From Hyphomicrobium sp. 99 (GTDB taxonomy: Bacteria > Pseudomonadota > Alphaproteobacteria > Rhizobiales > Hyphomicrobiaceae): a DNA stretch of 64,000 nt. How positions within the stretch are numbered: position 1 is the first letter of the stretch; each line of letters begins with the position of its first letter. A program made the translations under genes and the position numbers. The notes beneath the pieces are model-generated. The model did no database searches, was not told the origin of the DNA, and saw only the letters and a list, made by a program, of their open reading frames with translations. The stretch lies in the NCBI RefSeq assembly GCF_000384335.2, contig NZ_KQ031382.1, positions 372,001 through 436,000 of the forward strand, read 5' to 3'. Shown here in pieces: positions 1-9,211 of the stretch.

Positions 1-143
1 CCATCGCGATCATAGCCATCGAGCAACCGCTCAAGTCGCCCGTCGTCCATTTCCATTTCGAGTTCTTCGTCGAAACTGTCGGCAATTTCCGCTTCGATAC
101 GCGCCAAATTCGCCCGCTCGCTTTTTTCGTGCTCGTCGATCAT
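1..143 (-). CDS. Acidic hypothetical protein, N-terminal part only
   Basis: The reading frame starts with ATG at 143 and runs off the left edge, so only the first 47 codons are visible. The peptide begins MIDEHEKSERANLARIEAE and is strongly acidic, with many Glu and Asp residues and no hydrophobic segment, so it is probably cytoplasmic and helical. The upstream sequence has only a weak CAGG as a ribosome binding site. I do not recognise the family. The call rests on the clean start and the non-random composition. Confidence 0.45.
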   Translation of the reverse strand, partial: MIDEHEKSERANLARIEAEIADSFDEELEMEMDDGRLERLLDGYDRD

Positions 144-255
144 TGCTCTATTACCTGCGCCGGAATTTCCCGCGATCTTTTCGCGAGCCAGATGACAATG
201 CCGTGACAAGCCCCGGCGTAGGCGAAGCTTGCGGGTAGGCGTCGCTAGCGGAATT

Positions 256-1281
256 CTAAATGGGCAATGGATTGCGTTCAGTGAAGCCCGCTTGATGCCA
301 ATAGGGATAGGCTTTCGCTGTCTCGCTCGCTGCATCGAGCTTCTTGATTTGCTCGGCCGTGAGATTCCAGCCGATCGAACCGAGATTGTCCTTCAATTGC
401 TGCTCGTTCCGCGCGCCGATGATAACGCTTGAAACGGTTGGACGATGGAAGAGCCAGTTGAGAGCGATCTGCGGAACGCTTTTTCCGGTTTCTTTCGCAA
501 TCTCATCGAGGGCATCGACAACTTTGAACACGTGCTCGTTCGGAACGGGCGGACCCTGCTCGGCCGTCTTGTGAAGACGACTCGTTTCCGGCAATGGCTG
601 TCCGCGTCTGATCTTGCCGGTGAGACGTCCCCACCCGAGCGGGCTCCAAACGAGCGCGCCGATCCCCTGATCGAGTCCGAGAGGCATGAGCTCCCATTCG
701 TAATCGCGGCCGACGAGCGAATAGTAGGTTTGGTTCGCGACATAGCGCGGATAGCCGTAGCGATCCGCAACCGCGAGCGACTTCATCAGATGCCAGCCCG
801 AAAAATTCGATACGCCCACGTAGCGAATCTTCCCCTCACGGACGAGTTGGTCGAGCGTCGAAAGAACTTCCTCCGCCGGCGTTAAAGCGTCGAAGCCGTG
901 CAGTTGAAAAATATCGATGTGATCCGTCTGCAGACGTTTCAGCGCTTGTTCGCACGTCTTCAAAAGATGGAAGCGTGATGATCCGACATTGTTCGGCTCA
1001 TCGCCAAAACGGAACGTCGCTTTCGTTGAAATGAGAACCTTCTCACGGCGGCCCTTCAAGGCTTCGCCGAGCACGGTCTCGGAATTTCCGTTCGAGTAGA
1101 TATCAGCTGTATCGAAAAGAGTGACGCCGGCATCCACGCAGAGATCGACCATGCGCCGGGCTTCTTTGACGTCGGTCGAACCCCAAGCGCTGAAAAATTC
1201 GCCCGAGCCGCCGAACGTCGCTGCACCGAAGCTCAAGAGTGGAACAGTTAATCCGGATGCGCCGAGCCGACGGTGTTCCAT
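256..1281 (-). CDS. Aldo/keto reductase
   Basis: A 341-residue NAD(P)H-dependent aldo/keto reductase of the plant-type/YajO-like kind, a cytoplasmic TIM barrel that reduces aldehydes or ketones. The catalytic tetrad of the superfamily is readable as Asp57 and Tyr62 (in FDTADIYSNG), Lys87 (in STKATF) and His128 (in QLHGFD). The C-terminal IIGARNEQQLKDN stretch matches the usual cofactor phosphate-binding segment. Length is normal. It stands alone, facing away from the exported protein at 1622, so nothing nearby tells its substrate. The family is certain; the specific reaction is unknown. Confidence 0.93.
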   Translation of the reverse strand: MEHRRLGASGLTVPLLSFGAATFGGSGEFFSAWGSTDVKEARRMVDLCVDAGVTLFDTADIYSNGNSETVLGEALKGRREKVLISTKATFRFGDEPNNVGSSRFHLLKTCEQALKRLQTDHIDIFQLHGFDALTPAEEVLSTLDQLVREGKIRYVGVSNFSGWHLMKSLAVADRYGYPRYVANQTYYSLVGRDYEWELMPLGLDQGIGALVWSPLGWGRLTGKIRRGQPLPETSRLHKTAEQGPPVPNEHVFKVVDALDEIAKETGKSVPQIALNWLFHRPTVSSVIIGARNEQQLKDNLGSIGWNLTAEQIKKLDAASETAKAYPYWHQAGFTERNPLPI

Positions 1282-1621
1282 TGCGTTCCCCTGTCCATTT
1301 GATCGTTAATGAGGCGTCTGCATGCGGAGCGTTGCCGCAGCGGTGATGAAAAAAACGCCGGATACCACGTGAGAAATTGATCACATATCGGGGCGTTCCG
1401 TACGCAAACTTCACAATTTACTCGACCAAAGGTAGCGCACGGACCTTTCCGGCAATTGGTTTATTTGCCTTAACTTTTTAATAAATAAAAGCAAATCCCC
1501 ACACGCGCGTCAGTTGTACCAAAATAAGACGATATGCCGCGCGTCGAATCCTCCCTTGTTTTCGCCCCATTACGACGCTTCGTGCGCCCCGTTTGTGAAG
1601 ACAAGTGAAGGAGTAGTTAGT
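1282..1621. other. Divergent intergenic region
   Basis: This 340-base spacer separates the aldo/keto reductase (minus) from the exported CHAP-like protein (plus), so it should carry both promoters. It contains an AT-rich patch around 1455-1500 within otherwise GC-rich sequence, including TTTATTT and AAATAAA arms. The ribosome binding site AAGGAG of the right-hand gene lies near 1608. I could not assign a convincing -35/-10 pair. Confidence 0.5.
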
Positions 1622-2218
1622 ATGCGATTGAGTTTAATCGCAGTGGCGATGTGCTTGGCCTGGTTGGCCGGAATGACATCGGCAGAGGCACGCCCCTATC
1701 ACGGTTACAAGGGTGACCGTTACGAGCGTACCCATAAGCATTCCGCTAGCAAGCGGCAGTACACAGCCCGCTACGCATCGCGTAGCCGCTCTTCTGTCCA
1801 TCGTCAGTATTCACACCGTAGGTCTGGATCTGGTTACGCGTATCATTCGGGAACGCGTCGTCACTATGCCAATAGCGGCAGTGGCCGGCGTCATTACGCA
1901 CAAGGCCGATCCTACAGCGGACGCAAATTTGCGTCGGCTGGCGGCGCCAGCCTTGGTGGCAAACCGCGCGCTTGGTGCGGTTGGTGGATGCGTACGCAGT
2001 TGGGCGGAGGTCCGGAATACAATCTCGCTGCCAACTGGAAGCACTATGGACGTCCGAGCGGACCGCAGGTCGGTGCCGTGGTCGTCTGGCCGCATCACGT
2101 CGGCATGATCACCGGCCGTTCATCCAACGGCCAGTGGATCGTCAAATCCGGCAACGACGGAAACGCAGTGCGTGAGCGGCCGATGTCGGTCGCCGGCGCC
2201 GTGTTCCGCGCGGGCTAA
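1622..2218 (+). CDS. Exported basic protein with C-terminal CHAP/TIGR02594-like domain
   Basis: The ATG at 1622 follows the ribosome binding site AAGGAG and gives a 198-residue protein; a longer frame upstream would bury the signal peptide. Residues 1-23 form a typical signal peptide ending in TSAEA. Residues about 26-112 are low-complexity, rich in Arg, His, Tyr, Ser and Gly. The C-terminal part has the pattern of CHAP/NlpC-P60-like cysteine hydrolases: Cys119 in RAWCGWW, then VGAVVVWPHHVGMITG with candidate His158/His159, and SGNDGN. Such domains usually cut or bind peptidoglycan peptides, so a periplasmic or cell-surface role is likely. Activity is inferred. Confidence 0.72.
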   Translation: MRLSLIAVAMCLAWLAGMTSAEARPYHGYKGDRYERTHKHSASKRQYTARYASRSRSSVHRQYSHRRSGSGYAYHSGTRRHYANSGSGRRHYAQGRSYSGRKFASAGGASLGGKPRAWCGWWMRTQLGGGPEYNLAANWKHYGRPSGPQVGAVVVWPHHVGMITGRSSNGQWIVKSGNDGNAVRERPMSVAGAVFRAG

Positions 2219-2229
2219 TGGCAATATGG

Positions 2230-2251
2230 GCAGGTCGAGAAATCGGCCTGC
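2230..2251 (+). terminator. Hairpin terminator after the CHAP-like gene
   Basis: GCAGGTCGA and TCGGCCTGC pair over nine positions (one G-T) around a GAAA loop, beginning 11 bases after the stop codon. TCATTTT follows. The T tract is short, so this is a moderate Rho-independent terminator. Confidence 0.55.
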
Positions 2252-2485
2252 TCATTTTCACGGAGTTGATTGAAAGCCGGAGGCAGCCGTTCGTTATTCC
2301 TGAATAGCCCACCCGATATGCTCCATTCCGCTATCGATATCGGCAAAAAATTATGGCCGGTGACGCTTATCGCTGTCGCCCGGCCATTTGGGTAGAAAGG
2401 GGCGCTGGTAGAGCGCCCGTTCGCCATTTGCATTTGCGTCCGAAGGCTAGGTGCCCAGTCCAGCGCTTCGGGACGCGAAATGGAA

Positions 2486-2611
2486 TTAGGCGGCCTTCTT
2501 CTTTGCCGTCTTCTTGACTGCCTTCTTGACAGTCTTCTTAGCGACTGCCTTCTTGGCGACGGGTTTCTTGCGCTTCGCAACGGTCTTTGCTGCCTTAACT
2601 GCCTTAGCCAT
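2486..2611 (-). CDS. Small lysine/alanine-rich histone H1-like protein
   Basis: The ATG at 2611 opens a 41-codon frame, preceded by AGGGAGA at a good distance in a leader reading CCCTAGAGGGAGACTAAAACT. The protein is almost entirely Lys, Ala, Val and Thr, built from repeats of the form AKKTV, AKKAV and VKKTA, with 18 Lys and one Arg. This composition is that of the histone H1 C-terminal tail and of bacterial AlgR3/HctB-like DNA-binding proteins. It probably binds nucleic acid non-specifically in the nucleoid; that is inference from composition. The same stretch on other frames gives longer open frames that are by-products of the repeats. Confidence 0.72.
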   Translation of the reverse strand: MAKAVKAAKTVAKRKKPVAKKAVAKKTVKKAVKKTAKKKAA

Positions 2612-2884
2612 AGTTTTAGTCTCCCTCTAGGGTTCGAATCAGCTCGAACTTCCCAAACATGAGCAAATTCGAGAGCTTTGTAGACGGAGAAGTTTGAAAT
2701 CGCGGGCAAAAAGGCGTTTATTAACGCAAACTGTTGCGCGAATGACTCAATTTTTCTTATTTTTCGACGCCTATTGGTCTTTCGACCGACTCGAAGACGC
2801 GAATTACGGCACTGCATTCATCGAGTTGCGCCGCAATTGAATCAATTTGAATTGCCCAATTCGCCCTCCAACCCGACTTCGCAA

Positions 2885-3481
2885 TTATATTTCTGCTGCT
2901 CCTCGGAGGCGTTTCTGCAGATCGAGCGCAGAGTACAGGTACGTCATCGGCTCATCCAATAATTCACCGACCCACGACTGGTAGTCTGGCTCTTTTGGAA
3001 TGATGTCGGCGATGACGGAGCCATCCTCGATCTTGATCTCAGCTCCATAATGACGAGCAATCGCTTGCATCTTTGCGTTATCGGGCAAGCACACGAGAAT
3101 GAGATGGCGCAGTCCGCGATTACGTGCGGTGCGTATCACGCGGCCCATCAGCTGCGTCGCGATCCCGCGATTGACGAACGGCTTCTCGACCGAGAATGCA
3201 ACCTCGGCTCCCGAGCCATGCATAAGATTGTCTGGACGCAATTCCGCGACGGCGCGCAATTCGCCTTCGACGAAATAACCGAACGTCACATTGCCGAAAT
3301 CGCCGGCGTGCGAGGCATATCGCGTGATGAAATCATCTGAAACATCGTGACCGAAACGGCGGTGGCGCGCTTCCGGGTCGAGGCGATGCAAATGTTCGGC
3401 GAGCAAGTAGCTTTCGCTGGTCAACAGTCGCCGAACGAATCCAAGTTGCTCCTCGCTTGATCCATGGGCCTCTTTCAACAT
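2885..3481 (-). CDS. GNAT-family N-acetyltransferase
   Basis: A 198-residue protein with the GCN5-related acetyltransferase fold. The region around residues 93-125 holds the acetyl-CoA motif: a beta strand EVAFSVEKPF followed by NRGIATQLMGRVIRTARNRG, matching R/Q-x-x-G-x-G/A. A later NAKMQAIARHYGAEIK matches the usual last-helix and strand segment. GAGGAG lies nine bases before ATG 3481. Single GNAT proteins act on small molecules, antibiotics or protein amino groups; the substrate cannot be read from this sequence. Confidence 0.85.
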   Translation of the reverse strand: MLKEAHGSSEEQLGFVRRLLTSESYLLAEHLHRLDPEARHRRFGHDVSDDFITRYASHAGDFGNVTFGYFVEGELRAVAELRPDNLMHGSGAEVAFSVEKPFVNRGIATQLMGRVIRTARNRGLRHLILVCLPDNAKMQAIARHYGAEIKIEDGSVIADIIPKEPDYQSWVGELLDEPMTYLYSALDLQKRLRGAAEI

Positions 3482-3768
3482 TCATCCAGTCTCCTCGTCA
3501 TGCGCCGCGCCGCCGCGCGCTAAGCGCTTGTAACGTCCCTGAAAATGGGAATTTATCGGCCCGAAGCGAGAGGAAATGCTGCACAGCAGCATTGCGTTTT
3601 TAGGCGACGGATAACGCAGATCCCTGTGCTTCTCGCCCTCAAGCGAGCCTTGGCAGTTGCCGGCGGATCTCGGGGCGGCAATCCGCCCAATCCAATTCGC
3701 CGCGGCGATCTCTGTTGCGTCTCTTGCATCCGGCCGACTACCGAGAGTGGGTCACTCATGGGGGCCGG

Positions 3769-4872
3769 ATGGCGACGATCATTGATGGATATAATCGGCG
3801 GCTCGCCGAAGGAGAGATCGAGCCCGACGCGGCGCAAGCAGCACTGGCAGTACGTCTTGACGAACTCGATCGGGATCTAGCGACCTACCGGCCGAAAACT
3901 GGCATGCTCGCGAAAGTTTTCAGCAAGGCGCCCACCGCTCCGAAGGGACTTTACATTTGGGGTTCGGTTGGCCGCGGCAAGACCATGCTGATGGATCTCT
4001 TTTTTGAAGAGACGTCATTCGAGCCGAAACGGCGCGCCCATTTCCACGAATTCATGGCCGACGTGCACGACCGTATCGGCGAAGCCAGAAGGACCGTCGA
4101 TGGCGATCCGATCCCGCAGGTCGCGGAAAGCATCGCCAAAGAGGCGCGGCTTCTATGCTTTGACGAGATGCATGTGACGGACATCGCCGACGCCATGATC
4201 CTCGGCCGGTTGTTCGAGGCACTGTTCGCATCCGGCACCGTCATTGTCGCAACATCCAATGCGCGGCCGTCCGAACTCTATAAGAACGGGCTCAATCGCC
4301 AGCTATTCTTGCCCTTCATATCGGCGCTCGAACAGCAGGTCAAAGTGATCGAACTCGGTGCGAAGAAGGATTTCCGCCTCGATAAGCTTTCCGGCGCGAA
4401 GCTTTACTTCTACCCCATCGATGGATCGGCGAAGGCCGCGCTCGATGCACACTGGAAGCGGCTGACGGGCAACCATCCGGGAAAACCGCAGTCGCTCGAC
4501 GTCAAAGGCCGCAAGGTGCGAGTACCGATGGCCTCGATGGGTGTCGCCCGCTTCGACTTCGCGGACCTGTGCGACCTGCCATTGGGCGCAAACGACTACA
4601 TCCACATCGGCCACGCCTTCCACACCGTCATTATTGACGGCATTCCGATCCTGACGCCCGATCGGCGGGACGTCGCGCGCCGCTTCATCAACCTTGTCGA
4701 CGCTCTTTATGATGCCCGCATCTGTCTCATCGCCTCCGCTGCCGCCGAGCCGTCCGCGCTTTATCCAAAGGGCGATGGAGCCGATCTCTTCCAGCGGACC
4801 GCGTCTCGACTGACCGAAATGCGATCTGAAGCCTACCTGGCTGGCCATTCGGGCGGCCGAACGCGCCACTGA
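3769..4872 (+). CDS. zapE: Cell division ATPase ZapE (AFG1-like)
   Basis: An AFG1/ZapE-family AAA ATPase, 367 residues from ATG 3769. The Walker A motif is GSVGRGKT at residues 65-72 and Walker B is LLCFDE ending at Glu133, followed by the family-typical MHVTDIADAMILGRLF. ZapE acts at the FtsZ ring in enterobacteria, and its mitochondrial homologue handles respiratory-chain subunits. The start at 3769 makes the N-terminus MATIIDGYNRRLAEGEIEPD fit the family. An in-frame start at 3715 would add 18 residues and cannot be excluded. In alphaproteobacteria the gene commonly sits just before mdh, as here. Confidence 0.92.
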   Translation: MATIIDGYNRRLAEGEIEPDAAQAALAVRLDELDRDLATYRPKTGMLAKVFSKAPTAPKGLYIWGSVGRGKTMLMDLFFEETSFEPKRRAHFHEFMADVHDRIGEARRTVDGDPIPQVAESIAKEARLLCFDEMHVTDIADAMILGRLFEALFASGTVIVATSNARPSELYKNGLNRQLFLPFISALEQQVKVIELGAKKDFRLDKLSGAKLYFYPIDGSAKAALDAHWKRLTGNHPGKPQSLDVKGRKVRVPMASMGVARFDFADLCDLPLGANDYIHIGHAFHTVIIDGIPILTPDRRDVARRFINLVDALYDARICLIASAAAEPSALYPKGDGADLFQRTASRLTEMRSEAYLAGHSGGRTRH

Positions 4873-4966
4873 CCCAACAAACGTGTCCCATCGTAGCGAT
4901 TCACCGCACACAATCAGACTTTGAGAAGAAAGTTGCGGCTTGCGCTTGACGGCCCGAGGAATTTGA

Positions 4967-6004
<1,038 letters not shown>

Positions 6005-6005
6005 A

Positions 6006-6036
6006 AGAGTGGCGCACCGTGCTGGAACGCCACTCT
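6006..6036. terminator. Bidirectional hairpin between mdh and the 2OG oxygenase
   Basis: AGAGTGGCG (6006-6014) and CGCCACTCT (6028-6036) form a perfect nine-pair stem with a 13-base loop, starting two bases after the mdh stop codon. It lies between two converging genes and can serve both strands, although neither side has a long T tract. Confidence 0.6.
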
Positions 6037-6063
6037 CAAGAAGATCAGATAAGAGTTTTGGTC

Positions 6064-6702
6064 TCAGCCGAACTTGAACATTTTCTTGAGATTGTGCGAA
6101 AGCGCGCCGCGCTTCTCCTTGCGCGCGACATCGGCTTCGCTTCTGAGCCACGTCATCTGCACGACCCTGCGCTCGCCGACGAAGGGCGTATGGCCGTGCC
6201 ACGAAAAGTCGGAGCGCCGGAACGCAAAGACCGTACCGGTGAGCGGGCTGATCTGCTCGACGTAGTCTTCGAAATCGTGGTCGTTGCGCAGAACGCGGAG
6301 GCAACCGGCGCCGGTGCCATCCCACTTATCATTGAGATAGGTGAGCATCGTCGCGATCTTGGCTTCGCCATCCGTGTGGATGCGTCCGTCCTTCGCAGCC
6401 GAGAGCTTGCGAATGGTGATCATCTTCGGCTTGCCGACGAGATCGATGTCGAGTTTTTCCGACACGATCTTCGAAACCTCAGGGCTCTTGAGGTCGGCGA
6501 GCAGTTTCTGGAATGCGCCGTGGATGCCCTCGCCGATGTCCGTCTCGGTGAGAAACCCCGGTTCTTTGAGATCAGGAAAATCCTTTTTCAAGGGCTCGAC
6601 GACAGTCGGCTGAATGAAGTTCTCTCCGACGAGAAAATTGAAGGGGTCACGGCCGGTACGCGCCGCCTTCAGGCCGTCGATGTTGATGCATGCAAATGTC
6701 AT
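6064..6702 (-). CDS. 2-oxoglutarate/Fe(II)-dependent oxygenase (prolyl-hydroxylase-like)
   Basis: A 212-residue member of the 2OG-Fe(II) oxygenase superfamily with the double-stranded beta-helix fold. The iron ligands read as His109 and Asp111 (GRIHTDGE) and His169 or His171 (SWHGHTPF). Arg178 or Arg179 (GERRVVQMTWL) would bind the 2-oxoglutarate carboxylate. The enzyme uses 2-oxoglutarate and oxygen to hydroxylate an unknown substrate, giving succinate and CO2. It lies on the opposite strand between mdh and sucC, whose products handle the same metabolites; whether that placement matters is open. Family assignment is firm, substrate unknown. Confidence 0.85.
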   Translation of the reverse strand: MTFACINIDGLKAARTGRDPFNFLVGENFIQPTVVEPLKKDFPDLKEPGFLTETDIGEGIHGAFQKLLADLKSPEVSKIVSEKLDIDLVGKPKMITIRKLSAAKDGRIHTDGEAKIATMLTYLNDKWDGTGAGCLRVLRNDHDFEDYVEQISPLTGTVFAFRRSDFSWHGHTPFVGERRVVQMTWLRSEADVARKEKRGALSHNLKKMFKFG

Positions 6703-6886
6703 GGACGTTCCCCGTTATTGACTAAGCGAGTATGGAACAAGGATTTACGGCGCGGGCGGGATCGACTCAAGAGGCGGTCTCGGCGCACCCCGGAAAAACC
6801 GGTAAGCGGCAACTTTACGGTTGCGAATTTGGGCAAAAAGCGGCGATGCGCATGATGACAAAGAATTGTTCAGTGGGGACAGGACG

Positions 6887-8086
6887 ATGAACATCCACGA
6901 ATACCAGGCCAAAGAACTCTACCGCGAATATGGCGTCCCGACGCCGAACGGATTTCCTGCTTTTTCTGTCGAAGAAGCAGTCGAGGCTGCGCGCAAGCTT
7001 CCTGGCCCCGTTTGGGTCGTCAAAGCCCAGATTCACGCTGGCGGCCGCGGCAAAGGAAAGTTCAAGGAACCATCGGCCGGTGACAAAGGTGGCGTCCGGC
7101 TCGCTAAGTCTCTGGAAGAAGTCGAGACGTTCGCCAAGGAAATGCTCGGCAAGACGCTGATCACCGTTCAGACCGGCCCCGCAGGCCGCGTCGTGAACAG
7201 GCTTTACGTCGAAGACGGCTCGGCGATTGCACGCGAGCTTTACCTCTCGGCGCTTGTCGACCGCGAAACGTCGCGCGTGGCGTTCATTGTCAGCGAAGCT
7301 GGCGGCATGAACATTGAGGATGTGGCCCACGACACGCCGGAGAAGATCCACACTCTCACGATTGATCCCGCGACGGGCTATCAACCGTTCCATGGCCGCA
7401 AGGTCGGCTTCGCGCTGGGCCTCAAAGGCGACCAGTTGAAAGCCTGTGGAAACCTTGTTGAAAACCTCTACCGCATGGTCGTCGAGAAGGACATGAGCCT
7501 GCTCGAGATCAACCCACTGGTTGTCACGAAAGACGGCAAGCTCATCTGCCTCGACGGCAAGATGGACTTCGATTCAAACGCTCTCTACCGACACCCGGAA
7601 ATCGTCGCGTTGCGCGACCTCGGCGAAGAAGATCCGACCGAAATCGAGGCATCGAAATACGATCTCGCCTTCGTCAAGCTCGACGGCAACATTGGCTGCC
7701 TCGTCAACGGCGCCGGTCTCGCCATGGCGACGATGGACATCATCAAACTTTACGGGGCCGAGCCCGCAAACTTCCTCGATGTCGGTGGCGGCGCATCGAA
7801 GGAAAAGGTTCAGGCGGCGTTCAAGATCATTCTGGCAGACGAGTCCGTCAAAGGGATCTTGGTCAATATTTTCGGGGGGATCATGCGCTGTGATATCATT
7901 GCTGAAGGCGTCGTCGCCGCCGCGCGCGAGATGGATATCAAAGTTCCGCTCGTCGTCCGCCTGGAAGGCACGAACGTCGATCTCGGCAAGAAAATCCTCG
8001 CCGAATCCGGCCTAAAAATCATTCCAGCCGACGATCTCGCAGACGCTGCAAAGAAGATCACGGATGAGCTCAAGAGCGCAGCTTGA
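6887..8086 (+). CDS. sucC: Succinyl-CoA ligase, beta subunit
   Basis: Succinyl-CoA synthetase beta subunit, 399 residues from ATG 6887 ([17 protein letters not shown]). The N-terminal half is an ATP-grasp domain with [14 protein letters not shown], which binds the nucleotide. The C-terminal half is the CoA-ligase domain with [12 protein letters not shown] near residues 325-336. With SucD it converts succinyl-CoA, ADP or GDP and phosphate to succinate, CoA and ATP or GTP. An upstream in-frame extension to 6821 does not match the family and has no ribosome binding site. sucD follows after 117 bases. Confidence 0.97.
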   Translation: MNIHEYQAKELYREYGVPTPNGFPAFSVEEAVEAARKLPGPVWVVKAQIHAGGRGKGKFKEPSAGDKGGVRLAKSLEEVETFAKEMLGKTLITVQTGPAGRVVNRLYVEDGSAIARELYLSALVDRETSRVAFIVSEAGGMNIEDVAHDTPEKIHTLTIDPATGYQPFHGRKVGFALGLKGDQLKACGNLVENLYRMVVEKDMSLLEINPLVVTKDGKLICLDGKMDFDSNALYRHPEIVALRDLGEEDPTEIEASKYDLAFVKLDGNIGCLVNGAGLAMATMDIIKLYGAEPANFLDVGGGASKEKVQAAFKIILADESVKGILVNIFGGIMRCDIIAEGVVAAAREMDIKVPLVVRLEGTNVDLGKKILAESGLKIIPADDLADAAKKITDELKSAA

Positions 8087-8203
8087 CAGTGTCGCGACCT
8101 TGAAACGTCGAAACCTTACGAGTTAGTCAGCCGGTTCTGCTTGCTGCACTGCAAAAAATGCGCAACATTCGGGCGTCGAGACACGCCTTCACGCGGGGTT
8201 GGA

Positions 8204-9103
8204 ATGTCTATTCTTATCGACCAGAAGACCAAGGTCATTTGCCAGGGCATAACGGGCAGCCAAGGCACCTTCCACACAAAGCAGGCCCGCGCCTACGGCA
8301 CCCAGATCGTCGGCGGCGTCACGCCCGGCAAGGGCGGCTCCAAGCACCCCGACGCCGAGCTGGCTGACGTCCCGCTTTTCGACAGCGTCGGCGAGGCCGT
8401 CTCGAAAACGGGTGCTACAGCAACTTCGATCTACGTTCCCCCGCCCTTCGCGGCCGACGCCATTCTCGAAGCCATCGACGCCGAATTGCCGCTCATCGTC
8501 TGCATCACCGAAGGCATTCCGGTGATGGACATGGTCCGCGTCAAAAGGGCCCTCGTGGGCTCGAAGTCGCGCCTCGTCGGGCCGAATTGCCCCGGTCTCC
8601 TGACGCCCGGCCAATGCAAGATCGGCATCATGCCCGGCAACATCTTCCAGAAGGGCTCCGTCGGCATTGTATCGCGCTCGGGAACGCTCACATATGAGGC
8701 CGTGAAACAGACAACTGACGTGGGACTCGGGCAGACGACCGCTGTCGGCATCGGCGGCGATCCCGTGAAGGGCACCGAATTCATCGATGTCCTCGACATG
8801 TTCCTCTCCGACGACGAAACCAAATCGATCATCATGATCGGCGAAATCGGCGGCTCCGCTGAGGAAGACGCGGCGGAGTTCCTGATGCGCGAGGCGCAGA
8901 AGGGACGCAAGAAGCCGATGGCAGGCTTCATCGCGGGCGTAACCGCGCCTCCAGGTCGGCGTATGGGACATGCCGGCGCAATCATTTCCGGCGGCAAGGG
9001 CAAAGCGGAAGATAAGCTTGCGGCGATGAAAGCCGCGGGCATCGCCATCGCGCCGAGCCCCGCCGCGCTCGGACGTACACTCGTTGAAGTCTTGCGGGCG
9101 TAA
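8204..9103 (+). CDS. sucD: Succinyl-CoA ligase, alpha subunit
   Basis: Succinyl-CoA synthetase alpha subunit, 299 residues from ATG 8204 ([18 protein letters not shown]). The CoA-binding Rossmann domain is N-terminal, GPNCPG lies at 126-131, and the phosphorylated active-site histidine is His256 in [14 protein letters not shown]. An in-frame ATG at 8141 would add 21 non-conserved residues and is less likely. The gene sits between sucC and sucA, the usual alphaproteobacterial order. Confidence 0.97.
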   Translation: MSILIDQKTKVICQGITGSQGTFHTKQARAYGTQIVGGVTPGKGGSKHPDAELADVPLFDSVGEAVSKTGATATSIYVPPPFAADAILEAIDAELPLIVCITEGIPVMDMVRVKRALVGSKSRLVGPNCPGLLTPGQCKIGIMPGNIFQKGSVGIVSRSGTLTYEAVKQTTDVGLGQTTAVGIGGDPVKGTEFIDVLDMFLSDDETKSIIMIGEIGGSAEEDAAEFLMREAQKGRKKPMAGFIAGVTAPPGRRMGHAGAIISGGKGKAEDKLAAMKAAGIAIAPSPAALGRTLVEVLRA

Positions 9104-9211
9104 GCTCGCAAGACGCAATTACCCGAACGGCCGGCGGCACTTCTACCGGTCCTGTCCGCGTAACCCGGAGCATCAAGGCGATGCTTTCGGAGTATGAAAA
9201 GGACGAATTTG

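Noticed and set aside
8087..9211. A riboswitch or sucA-type RNA motif near sucC, sucD or sucA
   Set aside because: The known motifs belong to beta- and gammaproteobacteria, and I saw no matching stems.
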